Shown: positions 23,320 to 31,473, numbered from the stretch's first letter. The stretch: DNA of 37,560 nucleotides from an uncultured Ruminococcus sp. (GCA_902780695.1 CACZGM010000027.1:1-37560); one strand, 5' to 3'. The notes: generated from the sequence alone by a model not told the origin. Made by a program: numbers and translations.

Positions 23320-24081
23320 ATGGCAGCAATTGCGGTAATAACCGGAGCTACCGGCGGTCTCGGACAGGAATTCGTTCGCTGTGTACTCAAAGAAAACATA
23401 GACGAGATATGGGCGGTCGCGAGGAACGAAAAAAGGCTGAATGCGCTCAAAGAGAAATTCGGTGACGCAATACGCCCGGTAAGGTGCGACCTCGCAAACA
23501 GCAGCGATCTTGCGGATCTTTTCGCTCTGACAGAATCGGAAAAACCCGATATAAGGCTGCTGATAAACAACGCGGGTATCGGTAAAATGGGCAGCAGCGC
23601 AGAGTTCCCCGACAGCGATGTCGTTCAGGAGATCGACATAAACTGCAAGGCGGTATGTCTGCTGTGCAGTCACGCGATACCGTTCATGAAGCCGGGTTCA
23701 CGCATACTTAACATTTCATCCGCATCATCTTTCCAGCCTGTGCCGTATATAAATCTCTACGCAGCGAGCAAGGCTTTTGTGCGTTCCTATACCCGCGCGC
23801 TGAATGTGGAGCTGAGATCAAAGGGTATAACCTGCACCGCGGTCTGTCCCGGCTGGATAGACACGGAAATGCTCTCGAAGGAGTACAACGGCAGGCCTGT
23901 AAAATTTCCTGGTCTTGTCACCCCCGACCGTGTAGCGGTGAAGGCGCTGCGCGATTCCGCCAAAGGCAGGGATATGTCGGTCTGCACTTTATTCGTCAAG
24001 TACGAGCATTATCTGAGCAAGGTGCTCCCTCACAAATGGCTGATGAAAATATGGATAAACGGGATAAAGGATTATGTATAG
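23320..24081 (+). CDS. Short-chain dehydrogenase/reductase (classical SDR)
   Basis: 253 residues. The cofactor motif is TGATGGLG (8-15), followed by NNAG (83-86), serine(s) at 133-137, and the catalytic YxxxK with Y147 and K151. PGWIDTEM follows. The pattern is of the DltE/YqjQ-like SDRs that reduce carbonyl groups using NAD(P)H. The substrate is not predictable. It overlaps the next gene, a condensation-domain-like acyltransferase, by 8 bp, so the two probably act together. GGGAAAGG lies about 11 nt before the ATG. Confidence 0.87.
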   Translation: MAAIAVITGATGGLGQEFVRCVLKENIDEIWAVARNEKRLNALKEKFGDAIRPVRCDLANSSDLADLFALTESEKPDIRLLINNAGIGKMGSSAEFPDSDVVQEIDINCKAVCLLCSHAIPFMKPGSRILNISSASSFQPVPYINLYAASKAFVRSYTRALNVELRSKGITCTAVCPGWIDTEMLSKEYNGRPVKFPGLVTPDRVAVKALRDSAKGRDMSVCTLFVKYEHYLSKVLPHKWLMKIWINGIKDYV

Positions 24082-25270
24082 AATAGAGACCGAGCGCGGT
24101 GATCTTTTCGATGTGAATATGATGATAGCGATGCAGGTCACGGTGACCGGCAAAGCGTCGGAACAGGAACTGACCGAGGCATTCCGCAGTGCCGCCGGCT
24201 CTTTTGAGATACTGAACTGCAAAGTCGTTATCGACGAAAACGGCGGTGCGTTCTACGATAAAAACGACGAACCCGCAAGCAGTATATGCTTCCGCGATTT
24301 CGGGCTTGAAGCGCTCATAACAGAGCAGGAGCGCATACGCTTCCATCTCGAAAACGGAGAATTTCTGCGCTGCTTCGTATCGCTCGCAGACAGCGGCAAG
24401 ATGAAAATGTGCTTTCTGATGCACCACCTCGGCGGTGACGGCAAATCTCTCTGCTATTTCATCGAGGCATTTCTGAAATGTCTGAACGGCGAAAAATGCG
24501 AATACCGCAGAGCTGTATTTCTTACCGGAGAAACGCTGCCGGATGTAAAGCTGCCGTTCTGGGCTTCATGGCTGATAAAGAGCTATAACCGGAAATGGCG
24601 GAAAGAACGCAGGGTATTCGGGTTTGACGACATGGACGCGGCTTACAGAAAATTCTGGCAGACGCATAAGACCGCGGTGAGGAATGAGATCACCGAAAGC
24701 GCGGAACTCCGCAGAAAGCTGAACGAATGCAAGGCGGGCGGCATCGGATTCACGTCATACACTATCGCGGAAATGGTGCGGGATATCCCGCGGGAACAGG
24801 ACGTCGGACTCGCGGTCGACGGAAGGCTCGACGGCAACAGGACAATGAGCAATCAGGCAACGGGGATATCCGTAAAATACAGATATAACAGGAGCAGAAC
24901 GCTCTTGCAGAATGCAGCGGCAATCGACGGAATGATGAAGAAGAAGCTGCGGAACATCGGATATAAATACTTCGTTCTGCGGTTCATGAGCGGATTTGAC
25001 TCCACGCTCACCGATGCCGTAAACCTCGAATTTGCGGGGTATTTCCACAGTGAGACCTCTGCTAAGCTCGCACGGCTGCTCGGCTACGGACAGAACACAA
25101 AGGATATCAGCATAACCAATCTCACGCGGCTCGACATTCCGGCGGAATACGGGAAATACGCTGTTACCGATCTGATATTTGTCCCGCCCGTTGTGTCATA
25201 CGGGAAGAACATAATCGGTATGGTGACAGTCGGAGATCACCTTAACACGACATACCACAGTTATCTGTAA
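24074..25270 (+). CDS. Stand-alone condensation-domain-like acyltransferase
   Basis: 398 residues. The active-site motif HHxxxDG is present as HHLGGDG (H117, H118, D122, G123) after LMHHL, in the fold of condensation domains, PapA and alcohol/wax-ester acyltransferases. The second half (about 200-398) has the expected chloramphenicol-acetyltransferase-like halves, without a carrier or adenylation domain. Such free-standing proteins esterify or amidate an alcohol or amine using acyl-CoA or an acyl carrier. The 8-bp overlap with the SDR gene suggests one pathway, for example reduction followed by acylation of a lipid or small metabolite; this is inference. Confidence 0.75.
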   Translation: MYRIETERGDLFDVNMMIAMQVTVTGKASEQELTEAFRSAAGSFEILNCKVVIDENGGAFYDKNDEPASSICFRDFGLEALITEQERIRFHLENGEFLRCFVSLADSGKMKMCFLMHHLGGDGKSLCYFIEAFLKCLNGEKCEYRRAVFLTGETLPDVKLPFWASWLIKSYNRKWRKERRVFGFDDMDAAYRKFWQTHKTAVRNEITESAELRRKLNECKAGGIGFTSYTIAEMVRDIPREQDVGLAVDGRLDGNRTMSNQATGISVKYRYNRSRTLLQNAAAIDGMMKKKLRNIGYKYFVLRFMSGFDSTLTDAVNLEFAGYFHSETSAKLARLLGYGQNTKDISITNLTRLDIPAEYGKYAVTDLIFVPPVVSYGKNIIGMVTVGDHLNTTYHSYL

Positions 25271-25362
25271 TTTGTATTTTTTCGGTACACAATAAAACTG
25301 CCTGAACAGAAACAATATTTCAGTCAAAAGGAATAATACTTGACATTTACGAGGTCAGACGA

Positions 25363-26394
25363 ATGAAAAGAAAGATCATCTTTTTCCTGCTTGTGCTTTC
25401 GGCGCTTACGGTACTTGCGGGCTGCGCCGGTATTTCATACGATATGACAGCCCGTGACCGCGCACAGCGATACATAAAGGAAAAATACGGATTCAGCGCG
25501 GAGATAACGAATGTTTATCTTGCCGAAAACAGCTGGCTGGAGTTCAACTGGGAAGCCCCGGCTTTTGCGAAGATCGGAATGAAGCATGACGGAAAAGAGT
25601 TCGAGGTGCTGGTGACGATAAGGGAGAATGACCCTTCCGCATCATGCGACAATTACGAAGCCGACATCATCAGCGCGGATATAGGGAGTTATGTGAAGTC
25701 ACGGCTCAGGTACGATGATATTGCTTTACGTATCGACTATGGCAACGGCTACGGAAGATGTATGCTGCCGATAGATATACGCTCCGCCGAAGATCTGAAA
25801 AAGTCCGACAAAGATAAGATAATTTCGGTTTACACACATGGGCTGGATAACGAAAGCGTTGACAGCATCAACACTTCGGCTTACGGTAAGAACACGCGGT
25901 TCGGTATAGTTGAGTGGAGAGAAAGCGAGCTGCCCGAGGTGCCTTACGGAATGGTGAACGGATTTCCCGCAGACTGCGGCTGGGCTGTATCGGCGATACA
26001 TTTTACCAATAGCGACGGTATGTGGGAACACACCGGGTATGACCGTATCACGATCGACAATGTCTGCCTTGTGATGCCGGCAGAATGCGGAGCCACAATG
26101 GAGAAAACAGACGGACCCGGAGAGCCGGACGATGTTCCCGTAACAGACTGGTACCGGATACACGTTGCGGGCAAAGGCAGCGGTGCGGTGTACGCGGCGG
26201 TCGGAGCAAAACCGGACGACGAGTACTGCATAGAATACGTTTATAACGGCAAGGCCTACTATGAACGCATACCGCACACAGACGCAGAAAACGCCGAATA
26301 CGAGCTTTATTCTCACAGACAAAGCACCGACCGAGAGTACGAATATATCTTCAGGATCGTCAAGCGCGATTTCTACAAAGACATGGAAACATAA
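25363..26394 (+). CDS. Predicted lipoprotein of unknown function
   Basis: 343 residues. The signal MKRKIIFFLLVLSALTVLAGC with lipobox LAGC (C21) predicts a lipid-anchored surface protein. The mature part shows no recognised family and is rich in aromatic and acidic residues. Residues about 25-90 (RAQRYIKEKYGFSAEI) resemble the small DUF-like domain common in Clostridia lipoproteins in which YI-x-KYG helices precede a beta sheet; this is weak. GAGGTCAG is near the ATG. The TAA stop lies in the 4-bp AATA duplication of a miniature element inserted directly behind it, which separates the gene from its terminator at 26562-26594. Confidence 0.7.
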   Translation: MKRKIIFFLLVLSALTVLAGCAGISYDMTARDRAQRYIKEKYGFSAEITNVYLAENSWLEFNWEAPAFAKIGMKHDGKEFEVLVTIRENDPSASCDNYEADIISADIGSYVKSRLRYDDIALRIDYGNGYGRCMLPIDIRSAEDLKKSDKDKIISVYTHGLDNESVDSINTSAYGKNTRFGIVEWRESELPEVPYGMVNGFPADCGWAVSAIHFTNSDGMWEHTGYDRITIDNVCLVMPAECGATMEKTDGPGEPDDVPVTDWYRIHVAGKGSGAVYAAVGAKPDDEYCIEYVYNGKAYYERIPHTDAENAEYELYSHRQSTDREYEYIFRIVKRDFYKDMET

Positions 26395-26396
26395 TA

Positions 26397-26553
26397 GGGT
26401 ACCTCTAAAAACCGCTTTGAAAAGAGAAAATGAGATAGCTGCGTCGGATACAAGGAAAGCCTCCTAACCGGGCTGGCGCCCGGTTAGGAGGTTTGACGCA
26501 GTAGACGGCGTGGATAGCTCTTTTTCTCTCAAATTGGGTTTTTAGAGGTTCCC
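26397..26553. mobile_element. 157-bp MITE-like element at a stop codon
   Basis: The terminal inverted repeats are 17 bp: GGGTACCTCTAAAAACC (26397-26413) and, as reverse complement, GGGAACCTCTAAAAACC (26537-26553), differing at one base. AATA flanks both sides (26393-26396 and 26554-26557). Secondary arms include AGAGAAAA / TTTTTCTCT. The centre is a perfect 14-bp palindrome, CCTCCTAACCGGGC (26460-26473) and GCCCGGTTAGGAGG (26478-26491). No ORF is present, so a transposase would have to act in trans. Confidence 0.8.
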
Positions 26554-26561
26554 AATAATAT

Positions 26562-26594
26562 AACGCTGAAATCTGTCGGTTTCAGCGTTTTTTC
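26562..26594 (+). terminator. Terminator, probably of the lipoprotein gene
   Basis: AACGCTGAAA and TTTCAGCGTT form a 10-bp stem followed by TTTTTTC. It was probably closer to the lipoprotein stop codon before the 157-bp element inserted. Confidence 0.85.
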
Positions 26595-26624
26595 ATGCGG
26601 CATTTTCTGAATTTATTCCAGATG

Positions 26625-26657
26625 CTAAAGATTATTTTAAGAAATCCGTGTTATTAT
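26625..26657 (+). promoter_or_regulatory. Candidate promoter with degenerate TCS operator
   Basis: CTAAAGATTAT (26625-26635), TTTAAGAAA (26636-26644), a 7-bp gap, then TATTAT (26652-26657). The arrangement copies the promoters at 11921-11953 and 12002-12034, but the repeats are less similar. TATAAA at 26655-26660 is an alternative -10. Confidence 0.4.
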
Positions 26658-26716
26658 AAATACATCAAAGCAACCCCCTACAACAAAAATCAGAAAAAGA
26701 AAGGAACGTGATCATT

Positions 26717-27391
26717 ATGAAAAGATCAGTAAAAACCGCAGCTTGTATTTGTGCTTTGATTATGGCTGCAACATCGGTTTCCGCCGTCACCGCTTACGCC
26801 GACAGCACCTCACAGACCTCTGCAGCTGCTCAGGCGGACACACAGAAGCAGAAAGCAAAGAATGTAAAGATCGGCAAAGTTACCGCCGTAAACGGCAGCG
26901 AGATAACTCTCGCACTCGGCGGATATGCAAAACCGGATAAGCCCGCCGACGATACGGCAGCCGGTGACAGTACAGCGGCAGCGAAAAAGGAAAAACCCGA
27001 AAAGCAGCAGAAAGCGAAGCCTTCCGACAGTGCGGCAAGCGGCTCGGATACATCTGCCGACAGCGCTTCCGGCACAGCAAAGGCGAAGTCCGGGGGCAGG
27101 CGCGGCGGCAGGCATAAAGGCGGCAAGTCCGGAGAATTCACCGAAAACGGCAGCACCCTGACCATAACCCTTACCGACAGTATTTCCCTCAAAAAGAGCG
27201 GTAAGGCTGTGACAGCTGCCGACATCAGCGCCGGTGATATTCTTACGCTCAGATACAACGGCAGCGGTGAGCTTGTCGGTATAAATGTATCGGGTGAAAA
27301 AACGGAAAAAGCCAAGCCCGAAAGCAGCACCAAAACCAAGGGTGTGCGCAGGGACAGGAAAGCGGATACAGAGCAGGCTGTTACCGCGTAA
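26717..27391 (+). CDS. Secreted low-complexity protein (possible DUF5666-like halves)
   Basis: 224 residues. A signal peptide (MKRSVKTAACICALIMAATSVSA, probable cleavage after AYA at about 31). The N-terminal piece NVKIGKVTAVNGSEITLALGG and the C-terminal piece TLTITLTD...ADISAGDILTLRYNGSGELVGINV look like the two halves of one small beta barrel, DUF5666-like. They are separated by about 80 residues of Lys/Ser/Ala/Asp-rich linker with a basic GGRRGGRHKGGKSG stretch. The function is unknown. The ATG at 26717 follows AAAGGAA; a GTG at 26708 is too close to that site. It may belong to the regulon of the TCS at 12 kb. Confidence 0.65.
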   Translation: MKRSVKTAACICALIMAATSVSAVTAYADSTSQTSAAAQADTQKQKAKNVKIGKVTAVNGSEITLALGGYAKPDKPADDTAAGDSTAAAKKEKPEKQQKAKPSDSAASGSDTSADSASGTAKAKSGGRRGGRHKGGKSGEFTENGSTLTITLTDSISLKKSGKAVTAADISAGDILTLRYNGSGELVGINVSGEKTEKAKPESSTKTKGVRRDRKADTEQAVTA

Positions 27392-27423
27392 CGCAGATTC
27401 TGCCTATTACTGATAAACACCAT

Positions 27424-27475
27424 TGAAAATGAACCTCCGGCACCGACAGATCACGGTTCCGGAGGTTCATTTTCA
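27424..27475 (+). terminator. Strong hairpin, terminator of the 26.7-kb gene
   Basis: TGAAAATGAACCTCCGG (27424-27440) and CCGGAGGTTCATTTTCA (27459-27475) are perfect 17-bp arms. The 3' arm ends in TTTT rather than being followed by a long T run. Confidence 0.75.
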
Positions 27476-27540
27476 GTATTATTGCGAAATTCGCCGAGCC
27501 GCGCAAGCGAACATGACAGCGGTTCTCCCATAATGACGGT

Positions 27541-27800
27541 TCAGCGCTCTATATCAAGATAATCAGCAAGACCCGCAGACGACATAAAACAGTTCATGAC
27601 GATGAACTTTTTCTCAATAAGACCGGGATATCCGGGAGCATACTTCTTAACATAATCCCTGAGGTGGTCGATACAGAACTTTACGTTATCGGCGTGCGGA
27701 GCTTTCCTACGGTCTGATTGCCGGATGCAGCGGACATTCCGGCACCAATCATGCAGTGACAGAGGCACTTGTCGAGTGTTCCGCCGGTTATACCGGATGA
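27541..27800 (-). pseudogene. Possible decayed coding remnant
   Basis: On the minus strand the last 50 codons before a TGA at 27541 read like a genuine protein end (HLRDYVKKYAPGYPGLIEKKFIVMN). Upstream, protein-like sequence continues in a different frame (GTLDKCLCHCMIGAGMSAASGN) until an in-frame stop. No start codon or binding site was found. I do not recognise the family. This could be a frameshifted remnant, or coincidence. Confidence 0.25.
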
Positions 27801-27852
27801 TCCGGCTTTTCGTCACTTTCTTCCGATCGGGTTTTAATGAATAATGAATAAT

Positions 27853-27893
27853 ACAGCAAAACAGCACCGACGATGTCGGTGCTGTTTTGCTGT
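27853..27893 (-). terminator. Long palindromic hairpin, distal terminator of the tRNA operon
   Basis: Arms of 19 bp (27853-27871 and 27875-27893) are perfect around a 3-nt loop. The core CAGCACCGAC/GTCGGTGCTG is followed by TTTTGC on either strand. Confidence 0.6.
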
Positions 27894-28098
27894 GATTGCG
27901 TTACAGAAAGTATATCCGTACTCCGGGCTGCGAGGCAGAAAAATATCCCGCCTCGGAAAACTCGAGACGGGATTGTCAGCGCGGACTCCGCGCCTGTGAT
28001 TGCGTTACAGAAAGTATATCCGTACTCCGGACAGCGAGGCAGAAAAATATCCCGCCTCGGAAAACTCGAGACGGGATTGTCAGCGCGGACTCCGCGCC
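27891..28098 (-). repeat. Tandem duplication of a 104-bp tRNA trailer and terminator unit
   Basis: Units 27891-27994 and 27995-28098 differ at about three positions. On the minus strand each begins with the 22-bp trailer (27973-27994 and 28077-28098) and contains a terminator, ATCCCG(T)CTCG and CGAGGCGGGAT followed by ATTTTT. The second unit abuts the tRNA-Tyr CCA exactly. Confidence 0.9.
28049..28077 (-). terminator. Proximal terminator of the tRNA-Thr/Tyr operon
   Basis: ATCCCGCCTCG (28049-28059) and CGAGACGGGAT (28067-28077) pair with one wobble, and an A-rich tract on the plus strand gives ATTTTTC on the minus strand. An identical copy lies 104 bp further on, at 27945-27973. Confidence 0.8.
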
Positions 28099-28184
28099 TG
28101 GTGGAAGCGGGTGGATTCGGACCACCGAAGCAAAGATGCAACAGATTTACAGTCTGCCCCCTTTGGCCACTCGGGAACGCTTCC
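28099..28184 (-). tRNA. tRNA-Tyr (anticodon GTA)
   Basis: An 86-nt class II tRNA with a long variable arm. The acceptor GGAAGCG pairs with CGCTTCC, the anticodon loop is CTGTAAA, and CCA is encoded. The 22-bp trailer begins at the next base. Confidence 0.94.
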
Positions 28185-28292
28185 TCATATAAAGTTTCCG
28201 TTACCGGAAACATTCCTGCCTTGCGGCAGTGCAAAATATATCAAAATGCGGCATTGGCCGCATATCGACGATATTTTGTTCGTGCAAAGCAC

Positions 28293-28368
28293 TGGAGCTG
28301 GTGGACGGACTCGAACCCCCGACCTGCTGATTACAAATCAGCTGCTCTACCAACTGAGCTACACCAGC
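28293..28368 (-). tRNA. tRNA-Thr (anticodon TGT)
   Basis: A 76-nt cloverleaf. The acceptor GCTGGTG pairs with CACCAGC, the anticodon loop is TTTGTAA, the T-loop is TTCGAGT, and CCA is encoded. It is upstream of tRNA-Tyr in the same transcript, and the 108-nt spacer holds two small hairpins. Confidence 0.94.
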
Positions 28369-28408
28369 ATAAAACACCGGACAAAGCCGACGTTCAAACT
28401 GCTTGATT

Positions 28409-28437
28409 ATTATATCACGACAGCTTCGGTTTGTCAA
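28409..28437 (-). promoter_or_regulatory. Promoter of the tRNA-Thr/Tyr operon
   Basis: On the minus strand: TTGACA (as TGTCAA, 28432-28437), a 17-bp spacer and TATAAT (as ATTATA, 28409-28414). Confidence 0.88.
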
Positions 28438-28542
28438 GTGTTTTTTTAAAATTTTTTCAAATAATTTTTCGGCTGCATCCGGATATTGCTTATAAACGCC
28501 CTTCCCTGTCAGCCGGAAGCCGTACATTTAAGCCTTTTGCCG

Positions 28543-29166
28543 TCAGAAAATCTGTCCGGGCAGCTTCAGCTTTTCTTTGGGCGGGAAGTCTTTGTCAAAC
28601 TCCTCAACGTCCTTATCATCGACGTAATACCCTGCCGGGGTCTGATACACGCCTGTAACGCCGCCGAGATATCCCGGTATAAGCTCCCTGCACAGGAAGA
28701 AAGAAGCGTCCGCGTCCTCCGGCAGATCGTGATATCTTATACCGAACCTGCTTGAGTAATCGAACCCGCTTTTTCCGTAGAAGCCTATATTACCCTCGAA
28801 AAGCACAGCGCCGAAGCCCATTGCAGCTGCCTTTTCAAGCGAGAAATCAAGCAGTATCTTGCCGAATCCTCTGCGTTTGAGGTCATTGGCTATACATATC
28901 GGTCCCATTGTCAGAACGTCGATCACTCTGCCGTCGTCGGCGTTTATGATCGTTTTCATGAACATATTCTGTCCTATAAGCCTGCCGTCCTGCTCCATTA
29001 CAAAATCGAGCTCCTTTACAAAAGCCGGGTCATCACGCAGAACGTGGATAACGTAATGTTCCGAGCATCCGGGGCGGTAAACGTTCCAGAATGATTCTCT
29101 GATCAGATCCTCGACGGCTCTGTGATCTTCGGGTCTTTCTTCTCTTATGATATAATTTCTCTCCAT
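28543..29166 (-). CDS. GNAT-family N-acetyltransferase
   Basis: 207 residues. The GNAT fold is visible: an N-terminal IIREERPEDHRAVEDLIRESF helix pair, the central beta strand VIDVLTMGPICIANDLKRRGFGKILLDFSLEKA with acetyl-CoA loop RRGFGK (Q/R-x-x-G-x-G/A), and FYGKSGF. The long C-terminal tail (about 150-207) resembles the extended GNATs that acetylate small amines. The substrate is unknown. GGGAG precedes the ATG at 29166. The gene is monocistronic. 29170-29299 holds a GC-rich palindromic stretch and no gene. Confidence 0.85.
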   Translation of the reverse strand: MERNYIIREERPEDHRAVEDLIRESFWNVYRPGCSEHYVIHVLRDDPAFVKELDFVMEQDGRLIGQNMFMKTIINADDGRVIDVLTMGPICIANDLKRRGFGKILLDFSLEKAAAMGFGAVLFEGNIGFYGKSGFDYSSRFGIRYHDLPEDADASFFLCRELIPGYLGGVTGVYQTPAGYYVDDKDVEEFDKDFPPKEKLKLPGQIF

Positions 29167-29299
29167 TTTTTCTCCCTTTCATTTTTATCAGCACCCGGCA
29201 AAAACTATCAGTCGGGTGCATCGTCACGCTGCCGCGGTGCAGGGCGCGCAGCCCTGCCGCCGTCCGCGCAGGACAAAGCGCGCAAGCGCAGGTGAAATC

Positions 29300-30691
29300 T
29301 CACTGCCCCGGTTTGGCAAGATTCTTAAGCCAGCGCTCCTTTTTGAGCCACAGATGAAATACCACCACCTTGATAAGATCGAGCAGCTTTACGCACAGAT
29401 ACAGCATGACAGGTCCGATATCGGTCATAAAACCGAGAATGAACACCATGGGCAGCATTACGACTATCGTTATCACGGAGTCGGTGTACGCGCCCATTTC
29501 GGTATCTCCGCCCGCTCTCGAAACAGCGATCTGCGCGTTCATATATACCCATACCGGCATAAAGAAAGCCATGAGTATCACCATATCACGGCATATATTG
29601 ACTGCGCTTTCGCTGAGCTTTCCGAATATCAACGGTATTACGAGCGTCAGTGCGAACCCGAATATCATCATGATAAAGCCGAATACCGCAGAACCCGAGA
29701 GCAGCCACGTCTTTTCCCTGCGAGCCTTTTCCAGCTCACCCATGCCGAGCGTTTTTCCGAGTATGACACCCGTTGCGGAGTAAATTCCGCCGAATGCCAC
29801 GAACACAAGATTTGCGATGGAGAAGCTCGAAGCCATGCCCGAAACAACGTCCGCACCGCCTCTTCCGTTGTATATCGCTGTCGTTATCGTCTCCGACAGT
29901 ATCCACACCATTTCGCAGAACAGAACAAGCGATCCCTTTTTCAGCATGGTGAGGAACAGCTTGCCGTCCACCTTGAAAAAGCGGCTCAGTTTCACCGCGA
30001 AATCGGGCTTTTTCCGTATGTATATCACCGCAAATATCACAAATTCCAGCACTCTCGCAATAATGCTCGCTATCGCCGCGCCCTCAACTCCCAGCGCGGG
30101 ACAGCCGAGGTTGCCGTATATCAGCAGCCAGTTGAAAAGCGTATTTGTCGCCGTTGCCGCTATCGTCACGGCAAGCGGTATCCTTACCTGTCCGATATCA
30201 CGCAGCGAGCTCGCTATGCACATCGAGCAGGTCATGGGTATGCCCATGAAAAACATTATATGAATATACTTCACGCCCTCATCGAGTATGGCGTCGGCCT
30301 GGGTATTGCCGATAAGCATCAGCGACAGGACCTCGCGCGGGAATATCGCGCATACAAACAGGAACGGCACGAACGCCGCAAACCCCATCACGAGCTTGAA
30401 ACGAAATGCCTGCTGCATACCGTCCGGGTCATCTGCGCCGAAATACTGCGTCATGAAGATACCGCCCGCCATGCAGATAGCGTTGATGTACACCGTGAAC
30501 ACGAAAAGCACCTGTCCGGCTACATTTACGCCCGACATGGGTATATCACCGAGTCCCGATACCATAAAATTGTCGATAAGCGAGACAAGGCTCTGTATCA
30601 GCTGCTGGAGCATTATCGGCACAGCTATCGCAAGCGCTTTTCCGTAGAATCTGCGCGGTCCGAACAGCTTCTTTTGTTCTGTTGTTTCCAT
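29300..30691 (-). CDS. MATE-family multidrug/Na+ antiporter
   Basis: 463 residues with twelve predicted membrane helices in two homologous halves. Typical MATE motifs are the N-terminal IAVPIMLQQLIQSLVSLIDNFMVSGLG and, in repeat form, VFVAFGGIYSATGVILGKTLG. It would export cationic drugs or metabolites in exchange for Na+ or H+ across the cytoplasmic membrane. The ATG is 2 bp beyond the stop of the CAT-like gene, with only a weak binding site, so its translation is probably coupled to that gene. The pairing of a drug-modifying enzyme and an exporter suggests a detoxification role; this is inference. Confidence 0.9.
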   Translation of the reverse strand: METTEQKKLFGPRRFYGKALAIAVPIMLQQLIQSLVSLIDNFMVSGLGDIPMSGVNVAGQVLFVFTVYINAICMAGGIFMTQYFGADDPDGMQQAFRFKLVMGFAAFVPFLFVCAIFPREVLSLMLIGNTQADAILDEGVKYIHIMFFMGIPMTCSMCIASSLRDIGQVRIPLAVTIAATATNTLFNWLLIYGNLGCPALGVEGAAIASIIARVLEFVIFAVIYIRKKPDFAVKLSRFFKVDGKLFLTMLKKGSLVLFCEMVWILSETITTAIYNGRGGADVVSGMASSFSIANLVFVAFGGIYSATGVILGKTLGMGELEKARREKTWLLSGSAVFGFIMMIFGFALTLVIPLIFGKLSESAVNICRDMVILMAFFMPVWVYMNAQIAVSRAGGDTEMGAYTDSVITIVVMLPMVFILGFMTDIGPVMLYLCVKLLDLIKVVVFHLWLKKERWLKNLAKPGQ

Positions 30692-30693
30692 AA

Positions 30694-31350
30694 TTATTTT
30701 TCTTTATCTGTAAATTCCTTTATCTCTTGTTCAAGCAGACGGTACACATTCGCTATCAGAAAACCGTCCGCGACCGCGTGATTCAGCCGTACCGTAAGCG
30801 GCATCATCAGCCTGCCGTTTTCCTCGCGGTATCTTCCCCAGCTGATTATCGGCAGGAAATACAGGTAACCGTCCGGAAGCTCGACATTAAGGCTGTCATA
30901 CGAAAGCCACGAAATATAGGACGCATCGAACCAGTTCGGGTGATTTGCCGCGTCAAGCAGATACTCTCTTGTCTGCTTTGCCCGTTCGAGATCGCTGAGA
31001 GCGCAGCGGTAAAAGGTGCCGTAATCTTCGTAATACAGCGAATAAACGGGCGTGCAGGTCTCGGTATCCTCATGGAAAACGTACTGTGTCGGATTTATCA
31101 CATCATAGCATATCAGCTCATCGGACTGCCAAAGGTACGCCATTCTGTAATCATCGCGTGAATTGAGAGTTTTTGTCAGCAGGTAGAGAAAATCTATATA
31201 AAACTTCGTCCCGCACTGTTTTGCGGAGTTCACAAGCTCCGTCACATCTATCCGTGCGGTCATCGACACAGAGCATTTGCAGTCTTCGGTGAAGTGGCGG
31301 TAAACGCCTTTCCGGTAATACGTCTGCTTGTCTATGATTTTATGATCCAT
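30694..31350 (-). CDS. Chloramphenicol acetyltransferase (CatA)-like protein
   Basis: 218 residues, the length of classical CAT. The active-site segment RLNHAVADGF contains catalytic H191 and structural D195 (CAT H195 and D199), with one change from the usual HH pair to NH. Conserved YFLPIISWGRY and FYIDFLYLL segments fit. CAT enzymes form trimers and acetylate chloramphenicol from acetyl-CoA, but CatA-like proteins with other or unknown substrates are common in Clostridia, so resistance is not assured. GAGGTG lies 5 nt before the ATG. A short inverted repeat GTCCGT/ACGGAC at 31384-31401 is a possible operator. Confidence 0.82.
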   Translation of the reverse strand: MDHKIIDKQTYYRKGVYRHFTEDCKCSVSMTARIDVTELVNSAKQCGTKFYIDFLYLLTKTLNSRDDYRMAYLWQSDELICYDVINPTQYVFHEDTETCTPVYSLYYEDYGTFYRCALSDLERAKQTREYLLDAANHPNWFDASYISWLSYDSLNVELPDGYLYFLPIISWGRYREENGRLMMPLTVRLNHAVADGFLIANVYRLLEQEIKEFTDKEK

Positions 31351-31473
31351 AATTTCACCTCATGAATGATCAATAATTGCAGTGTCCGTAATATGACGGA
31401 CGATCCCGGATCATTACCCGATGGGAAAGAATTGCGGAACAGCGGCATGATTCAGAACATAGTGTATTAAGGC

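Larger units (their letters stand above)
27392..28098. other. Intergenic region between the secreted-protein gene and tRNA-Tyr
   Basis: Contains the hairpin at 27424-27475, the possible gene remnant at 27541-27800, a 41-bp near-perfect palindrome at 27853-27893 and the two 104-bp tRNA trailer units at 27891-28098. No intact gene is supported. Confidence 0.6.

Noticed and set aside
27885-28100. CRISPR array
   Set aside because: Only two long 104-bp units, with no short repeats, no spacers and no cas genes.
27873-28449. Overlapping frames through the 104-bp repeats and tRNA-Tyr/Thr
   Set aside because: They are translations of tRNA genes and trailer repeats.
29216-30781. 521-codon plus-strand frame opposite the MATE gene
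   Set aside because: Composition (very His/Tyr/Arg rich) and lack of a start signal mark it as a shadow; the minus strand gives a full MATE transporter.
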